From JAQGMO01 sp050954505 (GTDB taxonomy: Bacteria; Pseudomonadota; Gammaproteobacteria; Burkholderiales; Burkholderiaceae_D): a DNA stretch of 9,934 bases. Shown here one piece after another: positions 1 through 6,046 of the stretch. Position 1 is the first letter of the stretch. Each line of letters opens with the position of its first letter. Made by a program: the position numbers and the translations under genes. The stretch spans positions 1-9,934 of the forward strand of contig JBPBPY010000189.1 of assembly GCA_050954505.1 (NCBI GenBank), given 5' to 3'. Under the pieces are notes generated by a model. It had not been told where the DNA came from, ran no database searches, and saw nothing but the letters and a program-made list of their open reading frames with translations.

Positions 1-111
1 CGCCACACGATTCGAAAAACTGGCTAGGAATTTCAAAGCGATTCTCTTCCTGGCTTGCACTTTTATTTGGCTTAAACTGAATTGAGGACACGCCCTAGCC
101 ATAATAAGAAG

Positions 112-139
112 TGCACAGCCGTTCGCAAACTTCTATAAT
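112..139 (+). promoter_or_regulatory. Candidate sigma70 promoter of dctA
   Basis: A perfect -10 hexamer TATAAT lies at 134-139. A -35-like TGCACA (4 of 6 matches to TTGACA) lies at 112-117, with a 16 bp spacer. Transcription would begin near 146 and leave a leader of about 59 nt before the dctA start. I found no sigma54 element with both the -24 GG and -12 GC upstream, although dctA is sigma54-dependent in many other bacteria. The rest of 1-204 shows no gene. Confidence 0.55.
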
Positions 140-204
140 GGCGCAAAATCGACAGTGGATGACATCGACATTCACTCTTCCAGGTGTACTTCCGGAGAAG
201 ACCT

Positions 205-1536
205 ATGGCCAAAAAACCCCTTTACAAATCACTCTACGCGCAAGTCCTGTTTGCGATCGTGATTGGCGTGCTGCTCGGGCATTTCTACCCCGAGTCCGGC
301 GCCGCCATGAAACCACTCGGTGATGGCTTCATCAAGCTGATCAAGATGATCATTGCGCCTATCATTTTCTGTACCGTGGTGGTTGGCATCGCCGGCATGG
401 AAGACATGAAGAAGGTCGGCAAGACCGGCGGCCTGGCCCTGCTGTATTTCGAAGTGGTCAGTTCGGTGGCGCTGATCGTCGGCCTGATCATCGTCAACGT
501 GCTGCAACCGGGTGCAAGAATGAACATCGATGTCGCCTCGCTCGATACCAAGGGCATTGCCGCCTACACCGGTCCGGGCAAGATGGTCGGCACCGTCGAC
601 TTCATCCTCAACATCATTCCCAACACCGTCTTCGATGCATTCGGCAAGGGCGAGATCCTGCAGGTCCTGCTGTTTGCCGTGTTGTTCGGTTTTGCGCTGC
701 ATCGCTTCGGCGGCCGCGGCACCATGGTTTTCGACATGGTGGAAAAGACGTCGCATGTGCTGTTTGTCATTGTCAGCTACATCATGAAGCTGGCACCGAT
801 CGGCGCCTTCGGTGCAATGGCCTTCACCATCGGCAAGTATGGTGTCGGTTCACTGCTCTCGCTGGGCAAGCTGATGGGTACCTTCTACCTGACCTGTTTC
901 TTCTTCGTGTTCATCGTGCTAGGATTGATTGCCAGGTTCCACGGCTTCTCGATCTGGAAGTTCGTCAAATACATCAAGGAAGAACTGCTGATCGTGCTGG
1001 GCACGTCCTCCTCGGAATCGGTGCTGCCGCGCATGATGGCAAAGATGGAAAACCTGGGCGTGAAAAAATCCGTGGTTGGCCTGGTGATTCCAACCGGCTA
1101 CTCCTTCAATCTGGATGGCACATCGATCTACCTGACCATGGCTGCCGTCTTCATTGCCCAAGCCACCAATACTCCGATGACCATCACGCAGCAAATCACG
1201 CTGCTGCTGGTCCTGCTGTTGACTTCCAAGGGCGCTGCCGGCGTGACAGGCAGCGGGTTCATCGTTCTGGCGGCAACCCTGTCGGCGGTGGGCCATGTAC
1301 CGGTAGCCGGCCTGGCGCTGATCCTTGGCATCGACCGCTTCATGTCGGAAGCCCGGGCGCTGACCAACCTGGTCGGCAATGGCGTGGCAACCGTGGTGGT
1401 CGGCAAATGGACCGGCGATCTTGATGAAGCACGCCTGCAGCGCCAGCTCAACAATGAAACCGAGCTGGAGGCCGATGAGCCTGAAGTGGTGCTGGACACC
1501 CAGCGGACTCACATGGCGAGCAAAGCCGGCATCTGA
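205..1536 (+). CDS. dctA: C4-dicarboxylate transport protein DctA
   Basis: Inner-membrane symporter of the dicarboxylate/amino acid:cation symporter (DAACS) family. It imports succinate, fumarate and malate with cations to feed the TCA cycle. The 443-residue product is close to the family's usual length (E. coli about 428). Visible hallmarks are many hydrophobic helices from residue 10 onward, the serine-rich hairpin motif SSSES at 268-272, the substrate/cation motif GYSFNLDGTSIY around 298-309, the second hairpin GAAGVTGSG around 343-351, and the helix DRFMSEARALTNLVGNGVA around 377-395. The C-terminal tail (about 405-443) is hydrophilic and cytoplasmic. I chose the ATG at 205 because GGAG at 194-197 sits at good spacing; an in-frame GTG at 184 would place that site inside the gene. 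It is a single-gene unit with its own promoter and terminator. No dctB/dctD sensor pair is visible in the window. Confidence 0.95.
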   Translation: MAKKPLYKSLYAQVLFAIVIGVLLGHFYPESGAAMKPLGDGFIKLIKMIIAPIIFCTVVVGIAGMEDMKKVGKTGGLALLYFEVVSSVALIVGLIIVNVLQPGARMNIDVASLDTKGIAAYTGPGKMVGTVDFILNIIPNTVFDAFGKGEILQVLLFAVLFGFALHRFGGRGTMVFDMVEKTSHVLFVIVSYIMKLAPIGAFGAMAFTIGKYGVGSLLSLGKLMGTFYLTCFFFVFIVLGLIARFHGFSIWKFVKYIKEELLIVLGTSSSESVLPRMMAKMENLGVKKSVVGLVIPTGYSFNLDGTSIYLTMAAVFIAQATNTPMTITQQITLLLVLLLTSKGAAGVTGSGFIVLAATLSAVGHVPVAGLALILGIDRFMSEARALTNLVGNGVATVVVGKWTGDLDEARLQRQLNNETELEADEPEVVLDTQRTHMASKAGI

Positions 1537-1577
1537 ACCCGCATCCGAACCGGCACACGCACCGGAGCGCAAGACTG

Positions 1578-1615
1578 AAAACCGCCGTGGTGCATGCTGC
1601 ACCCGGCGGTTTTTT
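1578..1615 (+). terminator. Rho-independent terminator after dctA, possibly bidirectional
   Basis: The outer arms AAAACCGCCG (1578-1587) and CGGCGGTTTT (1604-1613) pair perfectly. The inner arms GGTGCA (1589-1594) and TGCACC (1598-1603) extend the stem to a TGC loop, with only T1588 bulged. The stem runs into a T tract (1610-1615). On the minus strand the same hairpin is followed by TTTT, so it could also end the convergent small gene whose stop is at 1634. Confidence 0.9.
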
Positions 1616-1633
1616 CATGGTCGCATGTTTCGT

Positions 1634-1891
1634 TCAGGGCAGCTTGGCCTTGTCGCAGGAAAGCTGTGTGCCACCGCTGCCGCCGAAATGGCAGCCAATC
1701 ATCTGGTTGCTGGCTGAATCGAACATCCAGATGTTTTCGCCGGCTACCACATGCTCGAAGCGGGATTTCGGCGTCAGCATGATCTGGGTCCGGTCCTGGG
1801 CATTGGCAGTGTGCACAGGCAAAACGATGTTCGTCAACAGGCAGCCGGCGGCAAATGCAGCCAGGATCAACAAAGGCAGTTTCAAGAGCAT
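1634..1891 (-). CDS. Small exported protein of unknown function
   Basis: An 85-residue product that I do not recognise as a named family. Residues 1-20 form a strongly hydrophobic segment after a single Lys, typical of an export signal. There are two alternative processing readings. One is FAAGC at 13-17, a weak lipobox with Cys17 as a lipidation site. The other is a signal peptidase I site after HTANA (residue 31), giving a mature protein starting QDRTQ. The remaining part has two cysteines (67 and 79), which could form a disulfide in the periplasm. The ATG at 1891 is preceded on the minus strand by GAGGAG at ideal spacing. A longer reading beginning at 1954 would bury this site and the signal sequence, so I rejected it. 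It is convergent with dctA and shares the hairpin at 1578-1615. Existence is likely; function is unknown. Confidence 0.7.
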   Translation of the reverse strand: MLLKLPLLILAAFAAGCLLTNIVLPVHTANAQDRTQIMLTPKSRFEHVVAGENIWMFDSASNQMIGCHFGGSGGTQLSCDKAKLP

Positions 1892-2215
1892 TCTCCTCGG
1901 GTTTTGTCGTGGTGCTGCGCGGCTGAAGCGCTGCGTTCGCTTTGCATCTGCCATGCAGCCTGCGCCAGTGTAATGGCATTGGCATGGCTGCGGTACAGGG
2001 AGATGTCAATGCGGTGGCGGTGCGGTGGCGGTGCGCCGGTAGGGACACTGCAGCGCAGGATCGATGAATGGTAGCGGCTGGTTTGCACTACTTGGTTTCA
2101 CTACTTGCTAGATTTACAACAATATTGGGGATTTTACAATTTCGTTGTACACTGGAACGATAATTTTGTCGCACCAGATAGTCGAAACCTGGCCGGCGGC
2201 GTCAGGAGGAAATGA
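1892..2215. other. Divergent intergenic region, no gene seen
   Basis: This stretch separates the minus-strand small exported gene from the plus-strand 79-residue gene and must hold both promoters. I see no convincing open frame. The left half is GC-rich. The right end (about 2110-2170) is distinctly AT-rich, with repeated TTTACAA at 2113-2119 and 2133-2139, the palindrome CAATATTG at 2120-2127, and the inverted pair TACAA-N5-TTGTA at 2135-2149. A weak plus-strand promoter could be TTGGGG (2125-2130) with TACACT (2148-2153) at 17 bp spacing. Confidence 0.5.
2011..2032. repeat. Two tandem copies of an 11 bp GC-rich unit
   Basis: GCGGTGGCGGT occurs at 2011-2021 and again, without a break, at 2022-2032. 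It lies in non-coding sequence. It may be simple replication slippage and has no evident function. Confidence 0.6.
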
Positions 2216-2455
2216 ATGATCATGCAAATGAATACCCCAATGCAGTACGAACGATCGGGTCGACCGCAGCTGGCGTCGGCGCCTTTGCGCAGTGACTGGA
2301 GCACTGCGCGGTTTGTCAAGGAAGGCATATTGATGCAGGCCCTGCATGGCACCCGGGTTGCGGCTGCCTACATGCAGGACCGCATGGTCAGCCTGGAAGT
2401 GGCGCACCGGGTCTTGCTCGATCCCAGGAAACGCCGCGATTACGATCGTCAATGA
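2216..2455 (+). CDS. Conserved-looking small protein, unknown function
   Basis: A 79-residue soluble, basic protein with no signal peptide or membrane segment. A full AGGAGG at 2204-2209 stands 6 nt before the ATG at 2216 and fixes the start; an ATG at 2212 is out of frame. Residues 1-25 look flexible. Residues 27-77 look helical: SDWSTARFVKEGILMQALHG, then a middle helix, then a C-terminal segment VAHRVLLDPRKRRDYD (62-77). That segment resembles the end of a DnaJ J-domain (helices III-IV), but there is no HPD motif and no room for helices I-II, so a J-protein function is not supported. The upstream region is AT-rich with small palindromes. I have an impression of similar short proteins in Oxalobacteraceae but cannot confirm it. 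A small nucleic-acid-binding or adaptor protein is possible but is a guess. Confidence 0.7.
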   Translation: MIMQMNTPMQYERSGRPQLASAPLRSDWSTARFVKEGILMQALHGTRVAAAYMQDRMVSLEVAHRVLLDPRKRRDYDRQ

Positions 2456-2567
2456 ATCGCGCACCGGCTCTTGGAGCCGCTTGACGTCGGCCTTCATCAT
2501 CGAAAACCATATCAGCTATCAGAAACGGAAAGCAGACTGGCCCTGTCTGCGCGGCTATAGTTCAGCT

Positions 2568-2630
2568 GTCTCCTCCACCCTCCAAAGGTTGGATTTAGCC
2601 CGCCGCTGAAAAGTGCGCGGGCTTTTTTTT
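2568..2630 (+). ncRNA. Candidate small RNA with CU-rich 5' end
   Basis: TATAGT at 2556-2561 matches the -10 consensus at 5 of 6 positions. CAGACT at 2533-2538 (3 of 6, keeping the GAC core) is 17 bp upstream. Transcription would start near 2568 and end at the terminator at 2597-2630, giving an RNA of about 60 nt. Its 5' part would be the CU-rich run TCTCCTCCACCCTCC, complementary in kind to Shine-Dalgarno sequences, followed by the terminator hairpin and U tract. This is the usual layout of a trans-acting small RNA. The simpler alternative is that this is the 3' untranslated region of the 79-residue gene, which ends about 140 nt earlier. Confidence 0.3.
2597..2630 (+). terminator. Rho-independent terminator
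   Basis: AGCCCGC (2597-2603) pairs perfectly with GCGGGCT (2617-2623) across a 13 nt loop. The stem is followed at once by an eight-T tract (2623-2630). It lies 142 nt after the stop codon of the 79-residue gene and 134 nt before the next start. It insulates the two genes and may define the 3' end of a separate small RNA. Confidence 0.85.
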
Positions 2631-2686
2631 GCTTTATCGACGGGCCGTTCTACGCAAGACGGCTGCAAAGCAACGCTTGCCGCGCA

Positions 2687-2715
2687 TCGATATATGAAAA
2701 TCTTCTGGATATAAA
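2687..2715 (+). promoter_or_regulatory. Candidate sigma70 promoter of the 580-residue gene
   Basis: TCGATA at 2687-2692 (4 of 6) and TATAAA at 2710-2715 (5 of 6) are separated by exactly 17 bp. Transcription would begin near 2722, leaving a leader of about 42 nt. I looked for Hrp-type boxes of type III secretion regulons in the upstream region and found none. Confidence 0.4.
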
Positions 2716-2763
2716 CCGGCTCCAGGGTTCACTCATTGTTTTTCCATCCTGCCCTGGTCCATC

Positions 2764-4506
2764 ATGCCTACTTCAATTGGGAACCGAGCGCTGTCCATCC
2801 GGCCTGCTGCGATTGCCGAAGACGCGCCAGCCCTGCCCGCCGCCAGCGCCGCTCCGACTCGGGAAAAGACGCTGCGGCCGGCGCGGCACCATCATGCGAG
2901 CGTCATCCAGCGAGCATACAGAAACCATCTGCAGCAGCCGCGCGTGGATATCTTTGCGAAAACCGTGCCTGCACACGAGACAATCGAGCAAGCACTCCAG
3001 AGCCTGCGGTCGGCAGACAAGCACGCGCTGCACTTTGGCGACCCCTTGTTCTGTCTCGCCCTGGTGCGCGGCAATGTCCGCATCCAGCGGGCCCTTGGGC
3101 ATATCGCGCAGAATGCGGGCCTGCGCCAGCTGGCGCAAGAGCTCGGAGCAGCGGTGAGCCAGGGCCAATGGGCCTCGCTCGACACCTTGCTGGGACCCGG
3201 TTTGCGTCGGGCCAACGTGGCTATCGAGTCCGATGCACCGACCGACCTCGATCTCCTGATTCATGCGCACTGGTCGGGCGGCTTGAGCCTGGCAGAATTC
3301 CAGACCGCGGTCAGCCTGCGCAACCTGGGCAAGCAATTTGCCGAGCCACCAGCAAGCTATGCCATGAGCAAGGCCGGCAAGCGCCGCAATCTCGCCTTGC
3401 CCGGTGGGCAGGGTGGTGTCGTCAGCATTCATCATCTGTTTGATGAACTCGGCAGCATGACGCCCCAGGGGCGCGCCTACCTCGAATCGATCCAGGCGAT
3501 CAGGAACGACAGGACATTCGCAGCGCTGGCCAGCGGGTTGGACAATCTGGAGCGGGATCTGAAAACGCTGCCAGCCAACCTGCAGGTATTTTTCACTGTG
3601 CAGGTGCCGAAAAAAGTCGCCGCCGCATTCGGCAAATACCTGTCTGGCCAGGAATGGTGGTTCGACCAGTTCAAGAAGAGTGCCCAGCATCCCTTGTTCA
3701 ATTTCCGCTATGAAGGGCAGAACGCTTCATTTTCACAGCCTTCATATGGTTTTCTGCAACGCTTCCTGACCTGCATGACGCCGCTCAAGAGCGCGCGGGA
3801 GGTCAGCCAGCCGGCCATGCTGCTCGGTTCCGGCGACGCCACACGTTTGCGCAAGATGCATGCCGCGTATGAACATCCGGTGACCACGTATCACGAGCAC
3901 GTCCTGAGCAACCTGCTCACGCCACATGATCAGATTGCCGGCCATGCCTTCGCTGAAATGCATGACGCCATTTTTCATGCGATGAGCTGTTCCAGCGTGC
4001 CTGGATATGCACGCGATATCTTGTACACGATCTTGCCGCAGATGATGGATGCCTTGGCAACAGCCCCGGAGCAGAAAGCCTTTGCACAGGAAATCAAGGA
4101 CATGCTGGCCGATACCGACCAGCTCAGCCGTGGCCGGCCATTCGAAATCGAGGCCCTGTTTACCGGTGCGGTGCGCATGGCTTTGAACGGTAATGCCTAT
4201 CGCCAGGCGCCGCCAACAGGCAAGGCGCTGATGCTGTCATTCTGCACGGCGCTGATCGAACAGATCAAGCAGCAAGCCTTGACGTGGCAACAGCAAAGCG
4301 GGACGTTCGATGGCCAGCTGGTAGCGGGAACACCGTATGCCAAAGCGTTTTCTCCCGGCTTGAACAATCCGTTGACGCATTTCGACATCCATCGGGTCGT
4401 GCGCCTGGCGGTCGAATCGATGCTCAGGGAGCGCGCAGCTGGGCAAGCCCTGGATCCGGAGCAGCGCGCGTTTTGGCAAACCTATCTCGATGAAGCCGGG
4501 CGATGA
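2764..4506 (+). CDS. Orphan 580-residue protein with IQ-like motif, unknown function
   Basis: I do not recognise this family. The protein is soluble, with no signal peptide or membrane segment. Residues 1-45 are Ala/Pro-rich and probably disordered, ending in a His-rich stretch. Residues 46-56 (SVIQRAYRNHL) match the start of a eukaryotic calmodulin-binding IQ motif: Ile48-Gln49, three residues, Arg53. The following Gly is replaced by Asn54 and the last basic residue is absent. A weaker echo, RIQRALG, lies around 106-112. From about 70 to 575 the sequence looks mainly alpha-helical with scattered aromatics, and no catalytic signature is apparent to me. The ATG at 2764 has no Shine-Dalgarno sequence. 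No earlier ATG, GTG or TTG is available in frame back to the upstream promoter, and the next internal Met is near residue 201, so this start is the best choice but not firm. The gene stands alone and is convergent with the 137-residue gene 22 bp away. A secreted effector acting in a eukaryotic host is conceivable from the motif and the disordered N-terminus, but that is speculation. Confidence 0.75.
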   Translation: MPTSIGNRALSIRPAAIAEDAPALPAASAAPTREKTLRPARHHHASVIQRAYRNHLQQPRVDIFAKTVPAHETIEQALQSLRSADKHALHFGDPLFCLALVRGNVRIQRALGHIAQNAGLRQLAQELGAAVSQGQWASLDTLLGPGLRRANVAIESDAPTDLDLLIHAHWSGGLSLAEFQTAVSLRNLGKQFAEPPASYAMSKAGKRRNLALPGGQGGVVSIHHLFDELGSMTPQGRAYLESIQAIRNDRTFAALASGLDNLERDLKTLPANLQVFFTVQVPKKVAAAFGKYLSGQEWWFDQFKKSAQHPLFNFRYEGQNASFSQPSYGFLQRFLTCMTPLKSAREVSQPAMLLGSGDATRLRKMHAAYEHPVTTYHEHVLSNLLTPHDQIAGHAFAEMHDAIFHAMSCSSVPGYARDILYTILPQMMDALATAPEQKAFAQEIKDMLADTDQLSRGRPFEIEALFTGAVRMALNGNAYRQAPPTGKALMLSFCTALIEQIKQQALTWQQQSGTFDGQLVAGTPYAKAFSPGLNNPLTHFDIHRVVRLAVESMLRERAAGQALDPEQRAFWQTYLDEAGR

Positions 4507-4528
4507 CGCGGACACACGCCAGGGTCTT

Positions 4529-4942
4529 TCACCGGCCGGCAGCATCGAAGTCCGGATGGATGTTGATTGGCTGGTAGCGCGTGATGACGTCGTACATGCG
4601 GATGACGCCATGGATCAAGGCCACCACCTCGCGCTCGCTCACTGAATCGCTCATTGAATCGCTCATTGAATCGCTCACTGAAGCGGGCGCCTCGGCTTTG
4701 ATCGCGGGATTACCATTGGTATTGGCATCGGCATTCGCATTCCCATCGGCCTGCACTGCAGCACAAGCGCCGTTCATAACCTTGGCCAGTCCGGCAAATT
4801 CGGTGCGGATTTCAGCCGGTACGTCCTTGCTGGCCAAGCGGGCCAGATTCGATTGCCATGCCTTCAACAGCCGTTCCTGCTGCAGGCCCGGTCCGACCAG
4901 GATATACATCGAGCGGTGAAAACATTCCCATGCAGAGGACAT
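4529..4942 (-). CDS. Small protein with repetitive acidic linker, unknown function
   Basis: A 137-residue product with two compact ends joined by low-complexity sequence. Residues 1-60 (WECFHRSMYILVGPG onward) look helical. Residues 66-78 are an Asn/Ala/Asp/Gly run encoded by degenerate hexamers. Residues 90-103 repeat SDSM, encoded by four 12 bp units. Residues 104-137 form another likely helix and the tail YQPINIHPDFD. The start was chosen at 4942: the only purine-rich site, GAAAGG, abuts an upstream in-frame ATG at 4951 with no spacing but stands 9 nt before 4942. If 4951 is used, three residues are added. The N-terminal part resembles small hypothetical proteins I associate with Burkholderiales, with no known function. 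There is no signal peptide. It is convergent with the 580-residue gene, with no clear terminator between them. Confidence 0.65.
   Translation of the reverse strand: MSSAWECFHRSMYILVGPGLQQERLLKAWQSNLARLASKDVPAEIRTEFAGLAKVMNGACAAVQADGNANADANTNGNPAIKAEAPASVSDSMSDSMSDSVSEREVVALIHGVIRMYDVITRYQPINIHPDFDAAGR
4635..4682. repeat. 12 bp tandem repeat, four copies, in frame
   Basis: TCGCTCACTGAA (4635-4646) is followed by TCGCTCATTGAA twice (4647-4658, 4659-4670) and by TCGCTCACTGAA again (4671-4682). Copies differ only at C/T in position 8. On the minus strand each unit encodes four residues of the Ser/Asp/Met run in the 137-residue protein, so gain or loss of units keeps the frame. Confidence 0.9.
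4707..4748. repeat. Degenerate hexamer array, seven units
   Basis: Seven consecutive 6 bp units (GGATTA, CCATTG, GTATTG, GCATCG, GCATTC, GCATTC, CCATCG) run through 4707-4748. On the minus strand they encode the alternating Asn/Ala/Asp/Gly run at about residues 66-78 of the 137-residue protein. Together with the 12 bp array this makes a low-complexity linker. Confidence 0.7.
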
Positions 4943-5328
4943 ACCTGACATCCTTTCGATAATGGTGGCGAAAGCGCCATGGCATCGACCGCAGCAGCAA
5001 TGCCGCGCAGGATGGTGTGCGGCAGAATACCACCAGCGCTGTCAGGCAAGCGCGCCTGGCCGTGCGATTTTGGTCCGGACTGGCGGCAATTCGCCAACCG
5101 TTTGACGCGCTGCAAGTTCGGCGTGCAGGCGTTATCGCTGTCAGCCGTCGGCAGCATGGGCAGGCGCCCGTCAACGGTTGAAACCGGATGCTGGGCCGGC
5201 AGATTTTCTTGAGTGCGGAAAGCCCGGACGTACTACCGGCATGCAGGAATCTGGTACATACTTCCCAATGCAGCATCGCTACTGCATTGTGTCCCTGACA
5301 GTTGTCCGCACATCGTCCGGAGGTTTTC
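4943..5328. other. Divergent intergenic region, no credible gene
   Basis: This stretch separates the minus-strand 137-residue gene from the plus-strand UspA-family gene. Open frames such as 4979-5212 (plus) and 4864-5157 (minus) have no ribosome binding site, unnatural composition and no recognisable domain, so I treat them as chance. The one clear structure is the dyad at 5266-5289. I see no strong sigma70 promoter for either gene. Confidence 0.5.
5266..5289. promoter_or_regulatory. Perfect 8 bp dyad upstream of the UspA-family gene
   Basis: CAATGCAG (5266-5273) and CTGCATTG (5282-5289) are exact reverse complements separated by 8 bp. The dyad ends 39 bp before the start codon at 5329. The 16 bp centre-to-centre spacing could suit a dimeric regulator, or the arms could form a stem-loop in the mRNA leader. 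No T tract follows, so it is not an intrinsic terminator. Confidence 0.5.
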
Positions 5329-5790
5329 ATGTACAACAAAATCCTGGTTGCCTACAACGGCACGCCCGAGAGCCGTTTCGCCCTCAACGAATGCATACGA
5401 CTGTCGCCGGGCAGCGCTGCAGAAATTCATCTGGTGGTGGTCATGACACCGCCGCCTTATCTCCTGGTCGGTGAATATGCCGCCGCTGCAGTGCTGACGG
5501 TGGAGGAGGGCATGGCGGCGGAAAAGCAGAAGATGGAACAGGAGATCGCCGCCGGCCATGCGCTGCTGTCCGCAGCCGGCCTGTATGTGGTCAATCATCT
5601 CGAGGTCGGTGAGCCGGTCGACATCATCCAGATGTTGGCCAGCAAACTTGCTGTGGACCTCGTCATCGTTGGCCACTCGCGCCAGAAACCCTGGGCATTG
5701 CGCTGGTGGCGTGGGTCGATGGACACGCTGCTGGTCGAGAAATTGCGCTGCAGTCTGCTGGTGGCGGCCGATACCGGAAGGGCGGGCTGA
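5329..5790 (+). CDS. Universal stress protein (UspA family)
   Basis: A 153-residue cytoplasmic protein of the usual single-domain Usp length. These proteins are dimeric alpha/beta folds that help cells survive starvation and oxidative or energy stress. The first strand ILVAYNGTPES (5-15) and the C-terminal block LVIVGHSRQKPWALRWWRGS (111-130), followed by CSLLVA, give the family assignment. The ATP-binding signature is altered. The usual Asp of the first loop is Asn10, and in the G-2X-G-9X-G(S/T) motif Gly115 and Gly129-Ser130 remain but the second Gly is Arg118. ATP binding is therefore uncertain. The ATG at 5329 is fixed by GGAGG at 5319-5323, 5 nt upstream; a frame open from 5302 would bury that site. 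The dyad at 5266-5289 may control it. The gene is not obviously cotranscribed with the next gene, 256 bp downstream. Confidence 0.88.
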   Translation: MYNKILVAYNGTPESRFALNECIRLSPGSAAEIHLVVVMTPPPYLLVGEYAAAAVLTVEEGMAAEKQKMEQEIAAGHALLSAAGLYVVNHLEVGEPVDIIQMLASKLAVDLVIVGHSRQKPWALRWWRGSMDTLLVEKLRCSLLVAADTGRAG

Positions 5791-5861
5791 CAGCGCACTT
5801 TCCGGCTGCTTGCCGACGTGCTGGCTGACAGCGGATGTGCCGGCCAAGAGTAAATGTGCAG

Positions 5862-5895
5862 GCCGAGAGCGGACCTGCACGCCGAGCGGACCTGC
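5862..5895. repeat. Imperfect direct repeat of about 16 bp
   Basis: GCCGAGAGCGGACCTGC at 5862-5878 recurs as GCCGAGCGGACCTGC at 5881-5895, the second copy lacking two bases. It lies in the non-coding gap between the UspA-family gene and the HTH gene. Function unknown; likely slippage or duplication. Confidence 0.6.
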
Positions 5896-5986
5896 CGTCG
5901 GGGTCAGGGCGGACAGTGTGCAGCCTGCATTCGGCTCGATACCGTGCACTTCCCGCCCATCTTTCTTCTCAATATTGTGGAAAGTC

Positions 5987-5996
5987 AAACTAGTTT
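5987..5996. promoter_or_regulatory. 10 bp perfect palindrome upstream of the HTH gene
   Basis: AAACTAGTTT is its own reverse complement and lies 50 bp before the start codon at 6047. It sits in an AT-rich stretch (about 5960-6030) that contrasts with the GC-rich surroundings and also contains the palindrome CAATATTG at 5970-5977. It could be an operator used by the HTH protein on its own promoter. That role is inferred from position only. Confidence 0.35.
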
Positions 5997-6046
5997 CAAT
6001 ACCAAAAGTCACAATCAAATTACTCCAACAACATGTGAGATTGAAA

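Larger units (their letters stand above)
2456..2763. other. Intergenic region with a terminator and possible small RNA
   Basis: No open frame of note lies between the 79-residue gene and the 580-residue gene. The stretch holds, in order: a GCAGAC/GTCTGC hairpin (2532-2537 with 2545-2550), a TATAGT -10-like box (2556-2561), a CU-rich run (2569-2583), a strong intrinsic terminator (2597-2630), and a promoter candidate for the downstream gene (2687-2715). Confidence 0.6.

Noticed and set aside
5..90. Possible sigma54 promoters upstream of dctA (several TGGC sequences)
   Set aside because: None has GC at the -12 position with correct spacing, whereas a perfect TATAAT lies further downstream at 134-139.
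919..1602. 227-codon open frame on the minus strand
   Set aside because: It is antisense to dctA and its terminator, with no ribosome binding site and no domain.
2773..3690. 305-codon open frame on the minus strand
   Set aside because: It is antisense to the 580-residue gene. That plus-strand frame is longer, has a promoter and has more natural protein composition. Since the orphan has no recognised homologue, the minus-strand frame is rejected with less certainty than the others.
4635..4682. CRISPR-like repetition
   Set aside because: Units are 12 bp, contiguous, without spacers, and within a coding frame, so this is a coding tandem repeat.
4979..5212. 77-codon plus-strand frame in the gap before the UspA-family gene
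   Set aside because: There is no Shine-Dalgarno sequence, the composition is Arg/Pro/Cys-rich, and no family is recognised.
5233..6018. 261-codon open frame on the minus strand
   Set aside because: It is antisense to the UspA-family gene and both of its flanks; composition is typical of a mirror frame.
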